64,000 nucleotides of DNA from Sphingopyxis sp. QXT-31 (GCF_001984035.1 NZ_CP019449.1:3973501-4037500); one strand, 5' to 3'; counted from the stretch's first letter, positions 1-8,793 are shown. A program made the numbers and translations. Notes: generated by a model from the letters alone, not told the origin.

Positions 1-36
1 TGCCACCTCCCCATGGCTTCGCCACAGGGAGGATCG
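1..36. repeat. Right half of a family-A extragenic palindromic repeat
   Basis: The first 36 bases nearly match the right end of the copy at 63601-63737 (the stretch from tgccacctccccatgg to ggaggat), so the window opens inside a dispersed repeat. Other copies lie at 7664-7804 and 34089-34225. It is non-coding and precedes gpsA. Confidence 0.7.
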
Positions 37-93
37 TAAACTTGCCAAGCACTGATTGTGCCGCCACTCTCCCCCAAAACACGGGAGAGGTTC

Positions 94-1095
94 ATGCGTC
101 TGAAGGTCGGCCTGCTCGGCGGGGGCAGCTGGGGTACGACGGTGGCGGCGGTGGTGTCGCGCAACGCGCCGATCACCCTGTGGGCGCGCGATGCCGAGAC
201 CGTCGAGGGCATCAACGGCGCGCGCGAGAACAAGAAATATCTCCCCGGCATCACATTGCCGTCGGCGCTGCGCGCCACCAACGACATGGCCGCGGTCGTC
301 GCCGGCGCCGACGTCCTCGTCATGGGCGTCCCCTCGCACAGCTTCCGCGGCGTGCTCGAGGAGGCGAAGGCGCATCTCCGCCCCTGGGTCCCCGTCATCA
401 GCCTGACCAAGGGCCTCGAACTTTCCTCGGGCAAGCGCATGACCGAGCTGATCGAGGAAGTGCTGCCCGGCCATCCCGTCGGCGTGCTCACCGGCCCGAA
501 CTTGGCGCGCGAGATCATGACGGGGCAGGCGGCGGCGAGCGTGCTGTCGATGGAGGACGAGATCGTCGTCCGCGCGCTCCAGCCGGTGTTCCACTCCGGC
601 CTGTTCCGCGTCTACACCAACACCGACCTGCTCGGCTGCGAACTCGGCGGCGTGCTCAAGAATATCATCGCGATCGCGGTCGGCATGGGCGACGGGCTCG
701 GCGCGGGCGACAACACCCGCTCGGCGCTGATGACGCGCGGGCTCGCCGAAATCACGCGGCTTGGGGTGGCCATGGGCGGGCGCGCCGAGACCTTCGCGGG
801 GCTCACCGGCATGGGCGACCTCATCGCGACCTGCACCAGTCCGCTCTCGCGCAACCGCCACGTCGGGGTCGAACTCGGCAAGGGGCGCAAGATCGACGAC
901 ATCATCGCGGGCATGAACATGGTCGCCGAGGGGGTGAAGAGCGCGCCGACGGTGATCGCGCTCGCCGAAAAACACGGGCTAGCGATGCCGATCGCGCAGG
1001 ACGTCTATGACGTGACGCAAGGCAAGCGCGACGCGCAGGAAGTGTTCCGCGGGCTGCTCCGCTCGTCGGTCGGGGACGAAGCGCACCCCGGTTGA
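94..1095 (+). CDS. gpsA: NAD(P)+-dependent glycerol-3-phosphate dehydrogenase
   Basis: Reduces dihydroxyacetone phosphate to sn-glycerol-3-phosphate, the backbone for membrane phospholipids; cytosolic. The N-terminus MRLKVGLLGGGSWGTTVA carries the Rossmann GxGxxG-type loop that binds NAD(P). The central ELGGVLKNIIAIAVGMGDGL region carries the catalytic lysine of the family, and the C-terminal half is the usual all-alpha domain. At 333 residues it has normal family length. An in-frame start exists at 58, but the ATG at 94 follows a good ribosome site (gggagagg) and begins right at the Rossmann fold, so it is preferred. It reads out of a repeat on its left. Function is assigned from strong family resemblance. 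Confidence 0.93.
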   Translation: MRLKVGLLGGGSWGTTVAAVVSRNAPITLWARDAETVEGINGARENKKYLPGITLPSALRATNDMAAVVAGADVLVMGVPSHSFRGVLEEAKAHLRPWVPVISLTKGLELSSGKRMTELIEEVLPGHPVGVLTGPNLAREIMTGQAAASVLSMEDEIVVRALQPVFHSGLFRVYTNTDLLGCELGGVLKNIIAIAVGMGDGLGAGDNTRSALMTRGLAEITRLGVAMGGRAETFAGLTGMGDLIATCTSPLSRNRHVGVELGKGRKIDDIIAGMNMVAEGVKSAPTVIALAEKHGLAMPIAQDVYDVTQGKRDAQEVFRGLLRSSVGDEAHPG

Positions 1096-1210
1096 GGCGA
1101 TTCCGCCGCCAGACGTTCCGAATCTCCGTCGAACCGGGAAGAAATCGGTCCGCTGGCTCGTTCTTCCCTGCGACCCGCATCATCCGGGCGTGTTTATCAG
1201 GAGATGGACG

Positions 1211-1546
1211 ATGAAAAAGTGGACCATCCTGGCAGTCTGCCTGGCTCTCCCCGCCAGCGCCCTTGCCGCAGTTCCTTATGGTTCGATGCCGCCGGGCTTC
1301 GACGCGCCGCCTGTCCGCGCCAAGCCGATCGCGGGCGTCTACAACCAATATTGGTATAATTATAAAACCGACATTCTGGAGGCCGAGAAGGAGCTGATCA
1401 GTGACCTTCGCCACGCGACCGACCGCGAAGACCGCTGGGACGCGTGGGACGAATGGACCGTCGAGGTCGTCGACGCCGACAAGGATTATGTGAAGGAAAT
1501 GCGCAAGAAGGGCTACCGCAGCGGCCGCGTGACGGTCGGCGGCTGA
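1211..1546 (+). CDS. Small secreted protein of unknown function
   Basis: A 111-residue protein beginning MKKWTILAVCLALPASALAA, a clear Sec signal peptide probably cleaved after the Ala-rich end, so the mature chain is periplasmic. The mature part is rich in Tyr, Trp, Asp and Lys (PYGSMPPGFDAPPVRAKPI, then a charged stretch of Glu, Asp and Arg) with no cysteine and no membrane segment. An upstream in-frame start at 1190 would add seven residues, but the ATG at 1211 follows aggagatggacg and starts the signal peptide. I do not recognise a family. A strong hairpin terminator follows about 45 bases downstream. Confidence 0.7.
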   Translation: MKKWTILAVCLALPASALAAVPYGSMPPGFDAPPVRAKPIAGVYNQYWYNYKTDILEAEKELISDLRHATDREDRWDAWDEWTVEVVDADKDYVKEMRKKGYRSGRVTVGG

Positions 1547-1592
1547 GCCGTTCCACAAGTTCCCCGGAGGACACTTCCGGGTCGCAAGGGAA

Positions 1593-1625
1593 GGGCGGGT
1601 GTCACATGGGGCGCCCGCCCTTTCT
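1593..1625 (+). terminator. Rho-independent terminator
   Basis: GGGCGGG (1593-1599) pairs with CCCGCCC (1614-1620). The stem can be extended by a T-G and a G-C pair, with a short loop, and is followed by tttct. The orientation ends the rightward transcript of the small secreted protein. It also separates that gene from the convergent acyl-CoA dehydrogenase. Confidence 0.75.
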
Positions 1626-1632
1626 CGTTGTG

Positions 1633-2787
1633 TCAATAACTCCGCGGCATGCCCAGCACATGCTCCGCCACGTAGGAGAGGATCATGTTCGTGCTGATCG
1701 GCGCGACCTGATAGAGGCGCGTTTCGCGGAATTTGCGTTCGATGTCGTACTCGGCGGCGAAGCCGAAACCGCCGTGCGTCTGGATGCACGCCTCGCCCGC
1801 GGCCCAGCTCGCCTCGGCGGCGAGCATCTTCGCCATATTGGCCTCGGCTCCCGCATTGTCGCCCGCTTCATATTTGGCGATTCCGTCATGGACGAGCAAT
1901 TCGGCCGCACGCATCTGGGCATAAGCGCGCGCGATCGGGAATTGCACGCCTTGGTTCTGCCCGATGGGGCGCCCGAACAGCACGCGTTCCTTGGCGTATG
2001 CACTCGCCTTCTCGATGAACCACTTGGCATCGCCGATGCATTCGGCGGCGATCAGCAGCCGTTCGGCGTTCATGCCCGACAAAATGTAGCGGAAACCCTT
2101 GCCCTCCTCGCCTATCAAATTCGCGGCGGGGATGCGCATATTGTCGAAGAAGATTTCGGTCGTCGCATGGTTCATCATCGTGTCGATCGGCCGGATCGAC
2201 AGCGTGCCCGCGGCGAGCGCTTCCTTCATGTCGACGAGGAAGACCGACAGGCCCTCGGTGCGGCTCGCCGCCTGCTCGCGCGGCGTGGTGCGCGCGAGCA
2301 GGATCATCAGGTCGCTATGCTCGGCGCGGCTGGTCCACAGCTTCTGGCCGTTGACGACATATTCGTCGCCGTCCATTTTCGCGACGGTCTTCAGGCTCAG
2401 CGTATCGGTCCCGCTCGTCGGTTCGGTGACCCCGAAGGCCTGCAGCCGCAGCTCGCCGGTCGCGACGCGCGGCAGGTAGCGCGCCTTCTGCTCCTCCGAG
2501 CCGTGGCGCAGCACCGTGCCCATCACATACATTTGTGCGTGCACCGCGCCGCCGTTGCAGCCCTGGCGCTGGATTTCCTCAAGGATCGCGGCGGCGGCCG
2601 AGAGGGGCAGGCCGGCGCCGCCATATTCCTCGGGGATCAAGGCGGCGAGATAGCCCGCCTCGCCGAGTGCGGCGACGAACTCGCTCGGATATTCGCGCGC
2701 CCGGTCCTTGGCCTGCCAATAGGGGCCCGGAAACTGCGTGCAGAGCTTGGCGACTTCTTCGCGGATGGCGGTATAATCCTGGGTCAT
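1633..2787 (-). CDS. Acyl-CoA dehydrogenase
   Basis: A 384-residue flavoprotein of the acyl-CoA dehydrogenase family, which makes the first double bond of a beta-oxidation cycle. Visible family blocks are the N-terminal helical domain with PEEYGGAGL, the FAD-binding AFGVTEPTSGTDTLSL, the beta-strand segment ending in GQKLWTSRA, and the C-terminal THGGFGFAAEYDIERKFRETRL. At the position where medium-chain enzymes have the catalytic Glu, this protein reads LYQVAPISTNM. The base may therefore lie elsewhere, as in isovaleryl- and long-chain-type enzymes; that is inference. It is the last gene of the leftward operon and overlaps the CoA-transferase by ATGA. Substrate unknown. Confidence 0.9.
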   Translation of the reverse strand: MTQDYTAIREEVAKLCTQFPGPYWQAKDRAREYPSEFVAALGEAGYLAALIPEEYGGAGLPLSAAAAILEEIQRQGCNGGAVHAQMYVMGTVLRHGSEEQKARYLPRVATGELRLQAFGVTEPTSGTDTLSLKTVAKMDGDEYVVNGQKLWTSRAEHSDLMILLARTTPREQAASRTEGLSVFLVDMKEALAAGTLSIRPIDTMMNHATTEIFFDNMRIPAANLIGEEGKGFRYILSGMNAERLLIAAECIGDAKWFIEKASAYAKERVLFGRPIGQNQGVQFPIARAYAQMRAAELLVHDGIAKYEAGDNAGAEANMAKMLAAEASWAAGEACIQTHGGFGFAAEYDIERKFRETRLYQVAPISTNMILSYVAEHVLGMPRSY

Positions 2788-3980
2788 GCCTGGTGAACTA
2801 GTCCCTTGTCGATGAGCGCGGCGATCGCACCGCTGGAAAGCCCCAGCCGCTCGGCGAGCACCGCCTCGCTATGCGCGCCGTTGCGCGGGGCGGGGGCGGG
2901 CGGCTGGCGGTCGGCCTGCGGGATGGTCGCAAAGGCGCCCGCGGCGGGATAGGCGAAGCCGCTGGGGTTATCCGCCGCGCCAAAGATCGGGTTGTCCGCG
3001 ACCAGCGCGGGGTCGTTCGCGGCGTCGAGCATCGTGCGATAGGGCGAATGGACGATTCCGCCCGCGTCGAAGGCGGCGGCAAGGTCGGCATGATCGCGCG
3101 CGGCGATCGCCTTCTCGAACAACGGATAGAGCGCGTCGCGATGATCGAAACGCAGCCCGTCGTCCTTGGCGAAGGACACGCCGCGCGCCGCCTCGATCGT
3201 GGCGACTGCCTGACCAAGGTCCAATGCGGTAATGAGGTTCGCCCATTGGCGCGGCGTGACCACGACGATCATCGTGCGTTCCCCGTCGCGCGTCACGAAG
3301 TCGCGCCCGAACAGGCCATAGACGGCGTTGCCCAGCCGCGGGCGGTTCGCTCCGCCGTACATCACCTCGGCGATGCCGCCCAGATTGGCGACGGTGCCGA
3401 TCGCGATGTCGGACAGCGGCAGGCGTATCTCGCCGCCTTCGCCGGTCGCGGCGCGGCGCTGGATCGCCGCCATCAGCGCGAAGGCGGCATAGGCCCCGGT
3501 CAGCAGGTCCCAGGCGGGCAGGACATGGTTGACCGGCTCGGGGCCATTGCCGGTGAGCATCGGATAACCGACCGCATTGTTCACCGTATAATCGAGCGCG
3601 GGCGAGCCGTCGGCCCAGCCCATCACGCGTATGGTGACCAGGTCGGGGCGACCCTCCGCGAGCACCTCATGCGACAGGAAGCCGCCGACGGGGAAGTTGG
3701 TGACGAACTGGCCCGTCGCGCGCACCAGCGCCTGCAGCAGTTCGCGCCCCTCGGGTCGGCCGAGGTCGAGCGCGACCGACTTTTTCGCGCGGTTGAGATT
3801 TTCCCAATAGAGGGAATCATTGTTGTCGGTCACCGGCCAGCGCCGGAAATCGGGACCACCGCCGATCTGGTCGACGCGGATCACCTCCGCCCCCATCTGC
3901 GCGAGATAAAGCCCCGCGGTCGGCGACGCGACGAACGAAGAGGCCTCTATGACCGACAGATCGGGGAGGAGGTTATACAT
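2784..3980 (-). CDS. Family III (CaiB/BaiF) CoA-transferase
   Basis: A 398-residue cytosolic enzyme that moves CoA between carboxylic acids, here probably activating the operon's substrate. It starts MYNLLPDLSVIEASSFVASP and carries the family blocks PTAGLYLAQMGAEVIRVD, NLNRAKKSVALDL, and the central GDLLTGAYAAFALMAAI-like region with an Asp before LL. The frame stays open for about 70 codons upstream, but that part is antisense to nothing conserved. The ATG at 3980 overlaps the thiolase stop by ATGA, which is how the following gene is also coupled, so this start is chosen. Expected length for the family is about 400 residues. Confidence 0.88.
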   Translation of the reverse strand: MYNLLPDLSVIEASSFVASPTAGLYLAQMGAEVIRVDQIGGGPDFRRWPVTDNNDSLYWENLNRAKKSVALDLGRPEGRELLQALVRATGQFVTNFPVGGFLSHEVLAEGRPDLVTIRVMGWADGSPALDYTVNNAVGYPMLTGNGPEPVNHVLPAWDLLTGAYAAFALMAAIQRRAATGEGGEIRLPLSDIAIGTVANLGGIAEVMYGGANRPRLGNAVYGLFGRDFVTRDGERTMIVVVTPRQWANLITALDLGQAVATIEAARGVSFAKDDGLRFDHRDALYPLFEKAIAARDHADLAAAFDAGGIVHSPYRTMLDAANDPALVADNPIFGAADNPSGFAYPAAGAFATIPQADRQPPAPAPRNGAHSEAVLAERLGLSSGAIAALIDKGLVHQA

Positions 3981-5185
3981 CAGGCATCCGCGCGGCCGAT
4001 GATCGCGATCGACGAGACATTCTGGTTCGGCATGCCGCCCAGATTGTGGCTGAGCGCGAACACCGGATTGTCCTGCCGCTGGCGCTCGCCCGCACGGCCC
4101 AAAATCTGGAGATAATTTTCGTAAATCATGCGCAGCCCCGACGCGCCGATCGGGTGGCCGAAACATTTGAGCCCGCCGTCGATCTGGCACGGGATCGCCC
4201 CGTCGCTATCGTAGAAGCCGTCGAGCACGTCGCGCCAGCCCTCGCCTTCCTTCGAGATATGGAGATCCTCCATCGTCACCAGTTCGGTGACCGAGAAGCA
4301 ATCATGCACCTCGATCAGGCTCAGTTGCGCGCGCGGATCGGTAATCCCCGCTTCGTCATAGGCCTTGGTCGCGGCGACACGCGTTGTGTGGAAATAGCTG
4401 CCATTCCACCCCTGCGCTTGCATTTCCCAGCCGTTCGAGGTCGCGAGTTGCAGCGCTTTGACCGTCACGATGTCGGTCTTGCCCAATGCGCGGGCGATTT
4501 CGGGCGTGGTGACGATCGCGCAGGCGGCGCCGTCGCTGACCCCGCAGCAATCGAACAGCCCGAGCGGCTCGGCGATCATCGGCGCGTTCAGCACCTGATC
4601 CATCGTCACCGCTTTCTGCAGATGCGCCTTGGGGTTCTTCGCGCCATTGGCGTGGCTCTTGACCGAGACATGCGCCATCGCGCGTTTCAGGTCGTCCTTT
4701 CCGACGCCGTGCACGCCACGATAGGCGCTGGCGAGCTGGGCGAAATTGCCCGGCGCCGACCCGGTGATCCCGACCATGTCGTGCGTCGTGCCGCGCGTGC
4801 GGACGGGCAGGCCGCCATAGCCGGTGTCCTTGAGCTTCTCCGCCCCCATCGCGAGCGCGATGTCGCAGGCGCCCGAGGCGACGGCATAGACCGCGCCGCG
4901 AAAGCTTTCGGTGCCGCTGGCGCAATAATTTTCGACCTTGGTGACGCCGATGTCGGGCAGCCGCAGCGCGACCGCGAGCGGGATGCCGCTCGGCCCGATA
5001 TTCTGCGCGTCGAACGCGGCGCCGAGCCAGGCGGCGTCGATCTGGCTCGCCTCGATCCCGGCGTCGGCCATCGCCTCCTCATAGGCCTCGAGCATCAGCT
5101 GGTCCTCGTCCTTGTCCCAGCGTTCGCCGAACTTGGCGCAGCCCATGCCCAAAATGGCGACCTTGTCGCGGATACCCTTGGCCAT
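3980..5185 (-). CDS. SCP2-type thiolase / acetyl-CoA acetyltransferase-like protein
   Basis: A 401-residue thiolase-fold protein of the SCP-x/lipid-transfer subgroup, expected to cleave beta-ketoacyl-CoA or do a retro-aldol step. The nucleophile region is ENYCASGTESFRGA with Cys88. The C-terminal GGLKCFGHPIGASGLRM holds the His and second Cys of the active site, and LIEVHDCFSVTELV is typical of the subgroup. The ATG at 5185 has a perfect ribosome site (ggaggtaaag), which rules out the longer reading frame running back through the repeat. It is followed by the CoA-transferase with an ATGA overlap. In steroid degraders, relatives work together with an OB-fold partner; the gene just upstream has such a domain. 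Confidence 0.9.
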   Translation of the reverse strand: MAKGIRDKVAILGMGCAKFGERWDKDEDQLMLEAYEEAMADAGIEASQIDAAWLGAAFDAQNIGPSGIPLAVALRLPDIGVTKVENYCASGTESFRGAVYAVASGACDIALAMGAEKLKDTGYGGLPVRTRGTTHDMVGITGSAPGNFAQLASAYRGVHGVGKDDLKRAMAHVSVKSHANGAKNPKAHLQKAVTMDQVLNAPMIAEPLGLFDCCGVSDGAACAIVTTPEIARALGKTDIVTVKALQLATSNGWEMQAQGWNGSYFHTTRVAATKAYDEAGITDPRAQLSLIEVHDCFSVTELVTMEDLHISKEGEGWRDVLDGFYDSDGAIPCQIDGGLKCFGHPIGASGLRMIYENYLQILGRAGERQRQDNPVFALSHNLGGMPNQNVSSIAIIGRADA

Positions 5186-5202
5186 CTTTACCTCCATTCC
5201 TC

Positions 5203-5383
5203 CCTTCTCCCCTTGCGGGAGAAGGATACGGAGCCTTGCGCCGAAGGCGCTAGGCGCAGTTGGATGAGGGGGCCTGCGAGCCCTTGGCTCGCGCGGTCGC
5301 GTGCGACCGCAACCCCTCACCCAGCTTCGACTAGGCAGCAAGCTGCCAAGCCTTCGCAACCCTCTCCCGCAAGGGGAGAGGGG
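5203..5383. repeat. Family-B extragenic palindromic repeat
   Basis: Outer arms ccttctccccttgcgggaga (left) and ctctcccgcaaggggagag (right) are inverted, with an inner segment that includes ctaggcagcaagctgccaagcc. A second copy lies at 53916-54078. It sits between two genes of one operon, upstream of the thiolase ribosome site, and holds no supported gene. Confidence 0.8.
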
Positions 5384-5387
5384 TATA

Positions 5388-6827
5388 TTAGAAAGCCGGC
5401 GCGGCTTTCCAGAAATAGCGCCGAAACCCGCGATTCTCGTCAAACGCCTTGATCCGGAACATCATCCGCAAATCGGCGCCGACGTCGAGCGCGTCGCCCG
5501 CGAAATCGGTGAATTCGGCCATCATCCGCCCGCCGCCGACAAAGTCGATATTGCCATAATAGCTCGGCGGGTCGGGCGAGTAGGTGAGCGCGTCGGCGGT
5601 CCAGGTCATCACCTTCGCCGGCACCTCGGCGAGCGGATGATCCTCCTGCGTGCCGACCGCATGGTCGTTGGCGTTGACGCTGACCTCGCTCTTCGGAAAT
5701 TGCACCGTGCCGGTCTTGGTGCAGCGCCCGCCGACGAGGCCGAGCACCGCCTTGCGGTTGCGCCACAGCGCGGTCAGCGCGGTCTTGCTGTCATGCTCGG
5801 CGCGCGCGCCGCGGTCGAGCTCGAGCAGCCCGCGGTGGAAGAGATATTTGGCGTAATTGCTCGATTCGATCCGCCGCGCGAGCCAGCCCGAGACGCCGAG
5901 CCGAGGTTTCACCGACCCGATCGCGCCGGTGACCTCGAACAGCAGCAGGTCGCAGCCCTGGCCGAAGCTCGCGAGCAGGATGCGCTCGCCCGCCTTCGCC
6001 TTTTCGAGCGCCGCGGCGAGCATCACCAGCGCATGCGCCGCACCCGCATGGCCGAGACTCGCACCCAGCGTGTCGGCAACCGCGCCCTCGCCGATCCCCG
6101 CCTTTTTCGCGAGCATCTCGGGCACGCCCTTGACCGCGACGGGGACGAGCAAATGGTCGATCGCGCCGCCCTCGATGCCCGCCTTCTTGAGCAGCTCCGC
6201 GATCGCGGGGTTCATGATGCGCGCGAAGCCCTCGTCGCGCACCCAGCGAGCTTCCCAGTCATAGTCGTGCGCTTCGCCCGCCTCGCGGAAATGGTCGACG
6301 AAATCGAGCGTGACGCTGTGGCTGGCGACGAGCGTCGCGATCGGTGTGCCGGTGCCGACCAGGATCGCTGCGGCGGCATCGCCGCTCGTCATCTCGCGTT
6401 CGGATGCGGGCTTGGGCGTGGTGATTTCCGTCGCCGTGACCAGCGTCGTCTCGTTTCCGCCCAGCGCGGCGAGCAGTGCCGAGGTCGCGGCGCGTTGCGA
6501 TCCCGCCACATCGAGCGCGCCGACCGCATCGGGCAGGTTCAGCGCCTCCTTGACGATGCCGGCATTCTGGCGGTCGGCGAAGGGCAGCGTGGTCGAGGCG
6601 ATGGCGACGCGCTGCACGCGCGTGCGGTCGATGCCGTCGAGCGCATCGCGCGCGGCTTCGAGCGCCATGGTGACGCTGTCCTCGTCCCAATTGGCGACCG
6701 CCTTCTCGCCCTTGGCGAGCCCGCGCAGGCCGCCCGCGAACCAGCCGTTCGTCGCATGGATGGCGCTGCGCTGCAGCCGGGTGATCGGCACATAGGCGCC
6801 AAAGGACAGGATTCCGAACTCGCTCAT
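5388..6827 (-). CDS. HMG-CoA-synthase-like protein with C-terminal OB-fold (DUF35) domain, active site degenerate
   Basis: A 479-residue protein starting MSEFGILSFGAYVPITRL, a fold of the HMG-CoA synthase/ketoacyl synthase III type over roughly residues 1-325, then an OB-fold region (about 350-479, VMTWTADALTYSPDPPSYYG). Where active synthases have the catalytic Cys, this one reads VAGSQRAATSAL with Ser110. The acid Glu and the catalytic His regions (ASTTLPFAD, LLVPVAVKG) also lack the expected residues. The zinc-ribbon cysteines usually found before the OB-fold are reduced to GGRCTKTG. It may be a non-catalytic, CoA-binding partner of the thiolase, as in archaeal thiolase/HMGCS/DUF35 complexes; that is inference. 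Its start overlaps the MaoC stop by ATGA. Confidence 0.8.
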   Translation of the reverse strand: MSEFGILSFGAYVPITRLQRSAIHATNGWFAGGLRGLAKGEKAVANWDEDSVTMALEAARDALDGIDRTRVQRVAIASTTLPFADRQNAGIVKEALNLPDAVGALDVAGSQRAATSALLAALGGNETTLVTATEITTPKPASEREMTSGDAAAAILVGTGTPIATLVASHSVTLDFVDHFREAGEAHDYDWEARWVRDEGFARIMNPAIAELLKKAGIEGGAIDHLLVPVAVKGVPEMLAKKAGIGEGAVADTLGASLGHAGAAHALVMLAAALEKAKAGERILLASFGQGCDLLLFEVTGAIGSVKPRLGVSGWLARRIESSNYAKYLFHRGLLELDRGARAEHDSKTALTALWRNRKAVLGLVGGRCTKTGTVQFPKSEVSVNANDHAVGTQEDHPLAEVPAKVMTWTADALTYSPDPPSYYGNIDFVGGGRMMAEFTDFAGDALDVGADLRMMFRIKAFDENRGFRRYFWKAAPAF

Positions 6828-7660
6828 GCCGTCTCCGCATAGCCGTTGGTAAAGACAATCTTGTCGCGCTCGACGACGCGGGCGCGGAAGGCGAGCTTGC
6901 CACCTTCCTCATCCCAGATCGAGGTCTCGATCGTTTCGCCGGGATAGACCGGCGACGAAAAGCGGCCGTCGATGCGCTTCAACCGCGCGGGCTCATTGCC
7001 GCAGCGCGCCGCGAGCAGCGCGCGGCCGATCACGCCATAGGTCGCGAGCCCGTGCAGGATCGGCGCCTCGAAGCCTCCCGTCCTGGCGACATCGGGGTCG
7101 ATGTGCAGCGGGTTGAGGTCGCCCGACAGGCGGTAAATCTGCGCCTGATTCGTCGCCGTCTCCAGCGTCACCACCGTATCGGGGGCGCGGTCGGGGACGG
7201 CGTGGGGAACCGGTGCGCCCTCGGCCGGGCCGCCGAAGCCGCCGTCGCCGCGCAGGAAGGTCATCGAGCGCGAGGTGGCGAGATGCGTGCCCGCACCGTC
7301 GTGGATATCGCGCGTGACCATCGCGAGCGCGCCCTTGTCGGCGCCTTTGTCGTAAAGCGCCTCGATTACCGTCGACCCGACGATCTCGCCCTCGACCGGC
7401 AGCGGGGCGTGGAGGATCGTCGACTGTTCGCCGTGGAGCACTTTCTGCCAATTGGCGCCGAGCGCCGGATCGCGCCAGATGAAGCCAGGATAGCCCAGCG
7501 TCACCGCCATGGTCGGCAGCGCCTTCAGCCGCTCCTCGAACAGGAACTCGAGCTCGCTCGCCCCGATGCCGAGCGCGTAGAGAATCGTATCGCGGCGGGT
7601 GAGCGTCTGCCGCGTGACGATCGGCGGCATGGAGAGGAGTTTAGCCGCGTCGATCGCCAT
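6824..7660 (-). CDS. MaoC-family enoyl-CoA hydratase (hydratase 2 type)
   Basis: A 278-residue double-hotdog hydratase, predicted to add water to trans-2-enoyl-CoA to give the (R)-3-hydroxyacyl-CoA. The C-terminal half has the hydratase-2 signature YRLSGDLNPLHIDPDVA with the Asp and His of the active site, followed by GGFEAPILHGLATYGV. The N-terminal half (about residues 1-130) is a degenerate hotdog, as in the hydratase domain of peroxisomal multifunctional enzyme 2. The ATG at 7660 is chosen because the frame beyond it lies in the repeat at 7664-7804. The next enzyme in that pathway, an MFE2-type SDR, is encoded immediately upstream. Confidence 0.88.
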   Translation of the reverse strand: MAIDAAKLLSMPPIVTRQTLTRRDTILYALGIGASELEFLFEERLKALPTMAVTLGYPGFIWRDPALGANWQKVLHGEQSTILHAPLPVEGEIVGSTVIEALYDKGADKGALAMVTRDIHDGAGTHLATSRSMTFLRGDGGFGGPAEGAPVPHAVPDRAPDTVVTLETATNQAQIYRLSGDLNPLHIDPDVARTGGFEAPILHGLATYGVIGRALLAARCGNEPARLKRIDGRFSSPVYPGETIETSIWDEEGGKLAFRARVVERDKIVFTNGYAETA

Positions 7661-7663
7661 CAA

Positions 7664-7804
7664 ATCCTCCCCGCTTGCGGGGAGGGGGACCGCCGCGAAG
7701 CGGTGGTGGGGGGGGGCTGCGTCCTTGAGCGACGTTGGCGGGCCACGACAGCCCCCTCCGTCAGCCGCTTCGCGTCTGCCACCTCCCCGCAAGCGGGGAG
7801 GATT
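7664..7804. repeat. Family-A extragenic palindromic repeat
   Basis: Begins aatcctccccgcttgcgg and ends with the inverted form ccgcaagcggggaggatt, with inner arms agggggaccgccgcgaagcg and gctgccacct-like sequence. Related copies are at 34089-34225 and 63601-63737, and a half copy at 1-36. It lies between the SDR and MaoC genes of one operon. Confidence 0.85.
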
Positions 7805-7807
7805 TTC

Positions 7808-8722
7808 TCAAATCGGATCATAACCGAACACATCCCCCGACCGTTCGGCCGGATCGGCAAAGCTCCCCCGAAATGCCGGCAGCATCTCCTCGGCGATCGC
7901 CTGCGCAGTCCAGCCTTCGCTCTTCTGCATCGACCGGATCGGCCGCGGCTTGGAAAACAGGAAAATCTCGTTCTTGCGCACCCCGAACACCTGGTTCGAC
8001 ACTTCCTGCGACGCGTCGCTCGCAAGGAAGGCCACCAAAGGCGCAATCTTGTCGGCGGTCATCGTCTTCATGCGCTCGATGCGCAGCGCTTCGGCCTCGT
8101 TGGTCGCGGGGATCGTCGCGATCAGGCGGCTCCATGCGAAGGGCGCGATGCAGTTCGAGCGCACCCCGGCGCGCGCCATGTCGAGCGCGATCGACTGCGA
8201 CAGCCCGACGATGCCCAGCTTCGCCGCCGAATAATTGGCCTGCCCGAAATTGCCGATCAGCCCGCTGGTCGAGGTGAAATGGATGAAGCTGCCCGACTGC
8301 TGGTCGCGAAAATAGGGCGTCGCCGCCTTCGACACGTTGAAGCAGCCGTTGAGGTGCACGTCGATCACCGCGTTCCAATCCTCGTGGCTCATCTTGTGCC
8401 AGATGCGGTCGCGCAGGATGCCGGCGTTGTTAACCACCGCGTCGATGCGGCCGAAGCTCTGCACCGCATCCTCGATGATGCTCGCCGCGCCCTTGGGGTC
8501 CGAGACGCTGGCGCCGTTCGCCAGCGCCTTGCCGCCGGCGGCCTTGATGTCGTTCACGGTTTCCTGTGCGGGGCTGAGATCGGCGCCTTCGCCCTCGGCG
8601 CTGCCGCCCAGATCGTTGACGACGACCGCCGCGCCTTCCCTGGCGCAGAGCAATGCGATTTCGCGCCCGACGCCGCGTCCCGCGCCCGTCACCGCGACCA
8701 CCTTGCCGTCCAGCATGCCCAT
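7808..8722 (-). CDS. SDR-family 3-hydroxyacyl-CoA dehydrogenase (MFE2 type)
   Basis: A 304-residue short-chain dehydrogenase predicted to oxidise (R)-3-hydroxyacyl-CoA to the 3-keto ester with NAD+. Visible are the cofactor motif VTGAGRGVGREIA, NNAG (INNAG-type) at about residue 105, the catalytic Ser region TSTSGLIGNFGQANYSAAK with the YxxxK pair, and a C-terminal extension (NQVFGVRKNEIFLFSKPRPI onward). That extension is characteristic of the dehydrogenase domain of peroxisomal multifunctional enzyme 2. The start at 8722 has gagggagagtcgc upstream. It is the first gene of the leftward operon and is transcribed away from the IclR regulator across a palindrome. Confidence 0.9.
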   Translation of the reverse strand: MGMLDGKVVAVTGAGRGVGREIALLCAREGAAVVVNDLGGSAEGEGADLSPAQETVNDIKAAGGKALANGASVSDPKGAASIIEDAVQSFGRIDAVVNNAGILRDRIWHKMSHEDWNAVIDVHLNGCFNVSKAATPYFRDQQSGSFIHFTSTSGLIGNFGQANYSAAKLGIVGLSQSIALDMARAGVRSNCIAPFAWSRLIATIPATNEAEALRIERMKTMTADKIAPLVAFLASDASQEVSNQVFGVRKNEIFLFSKPRPIRSMQKSEGWTAQAIAEEMLPAFRGSFADPAERSGDVFGYDPI

Positions 8723-8769
8723 GCGACTCTCCCTCGGATGAATTGCGATCCGGCTAGTTGAGCTTTTCG

Positions 8770-8793
8770 CGATATTCAATATAAAGAATATCG
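8770..8793. promoter_or_regulatory. Perfect inverted repeat, probable IclR operator
   Basis: CGATATTC (8770-8777) and GAATATCG (8786-8793) are perfect inverted arms around an 8-base AT-only spacer, in the 82-base divergent gap between the SDR operon (start 8722) and the IclR gene (start 8805). Its position fits an operator controlling both directions. That role is inferred, not shown. Confidence 0.65.

Noticed and set aside
1..40. Window start as the end of a gene
   Set aside because: The bases match the right end of the 63601-63737 repeat, not a coding sequence.
7664..7804. Family-A repeat as an insertion sequence
   Set aside because: At about 137 bp it has no transposase frame; it is an extragenic repeat or a non-autonomous element.
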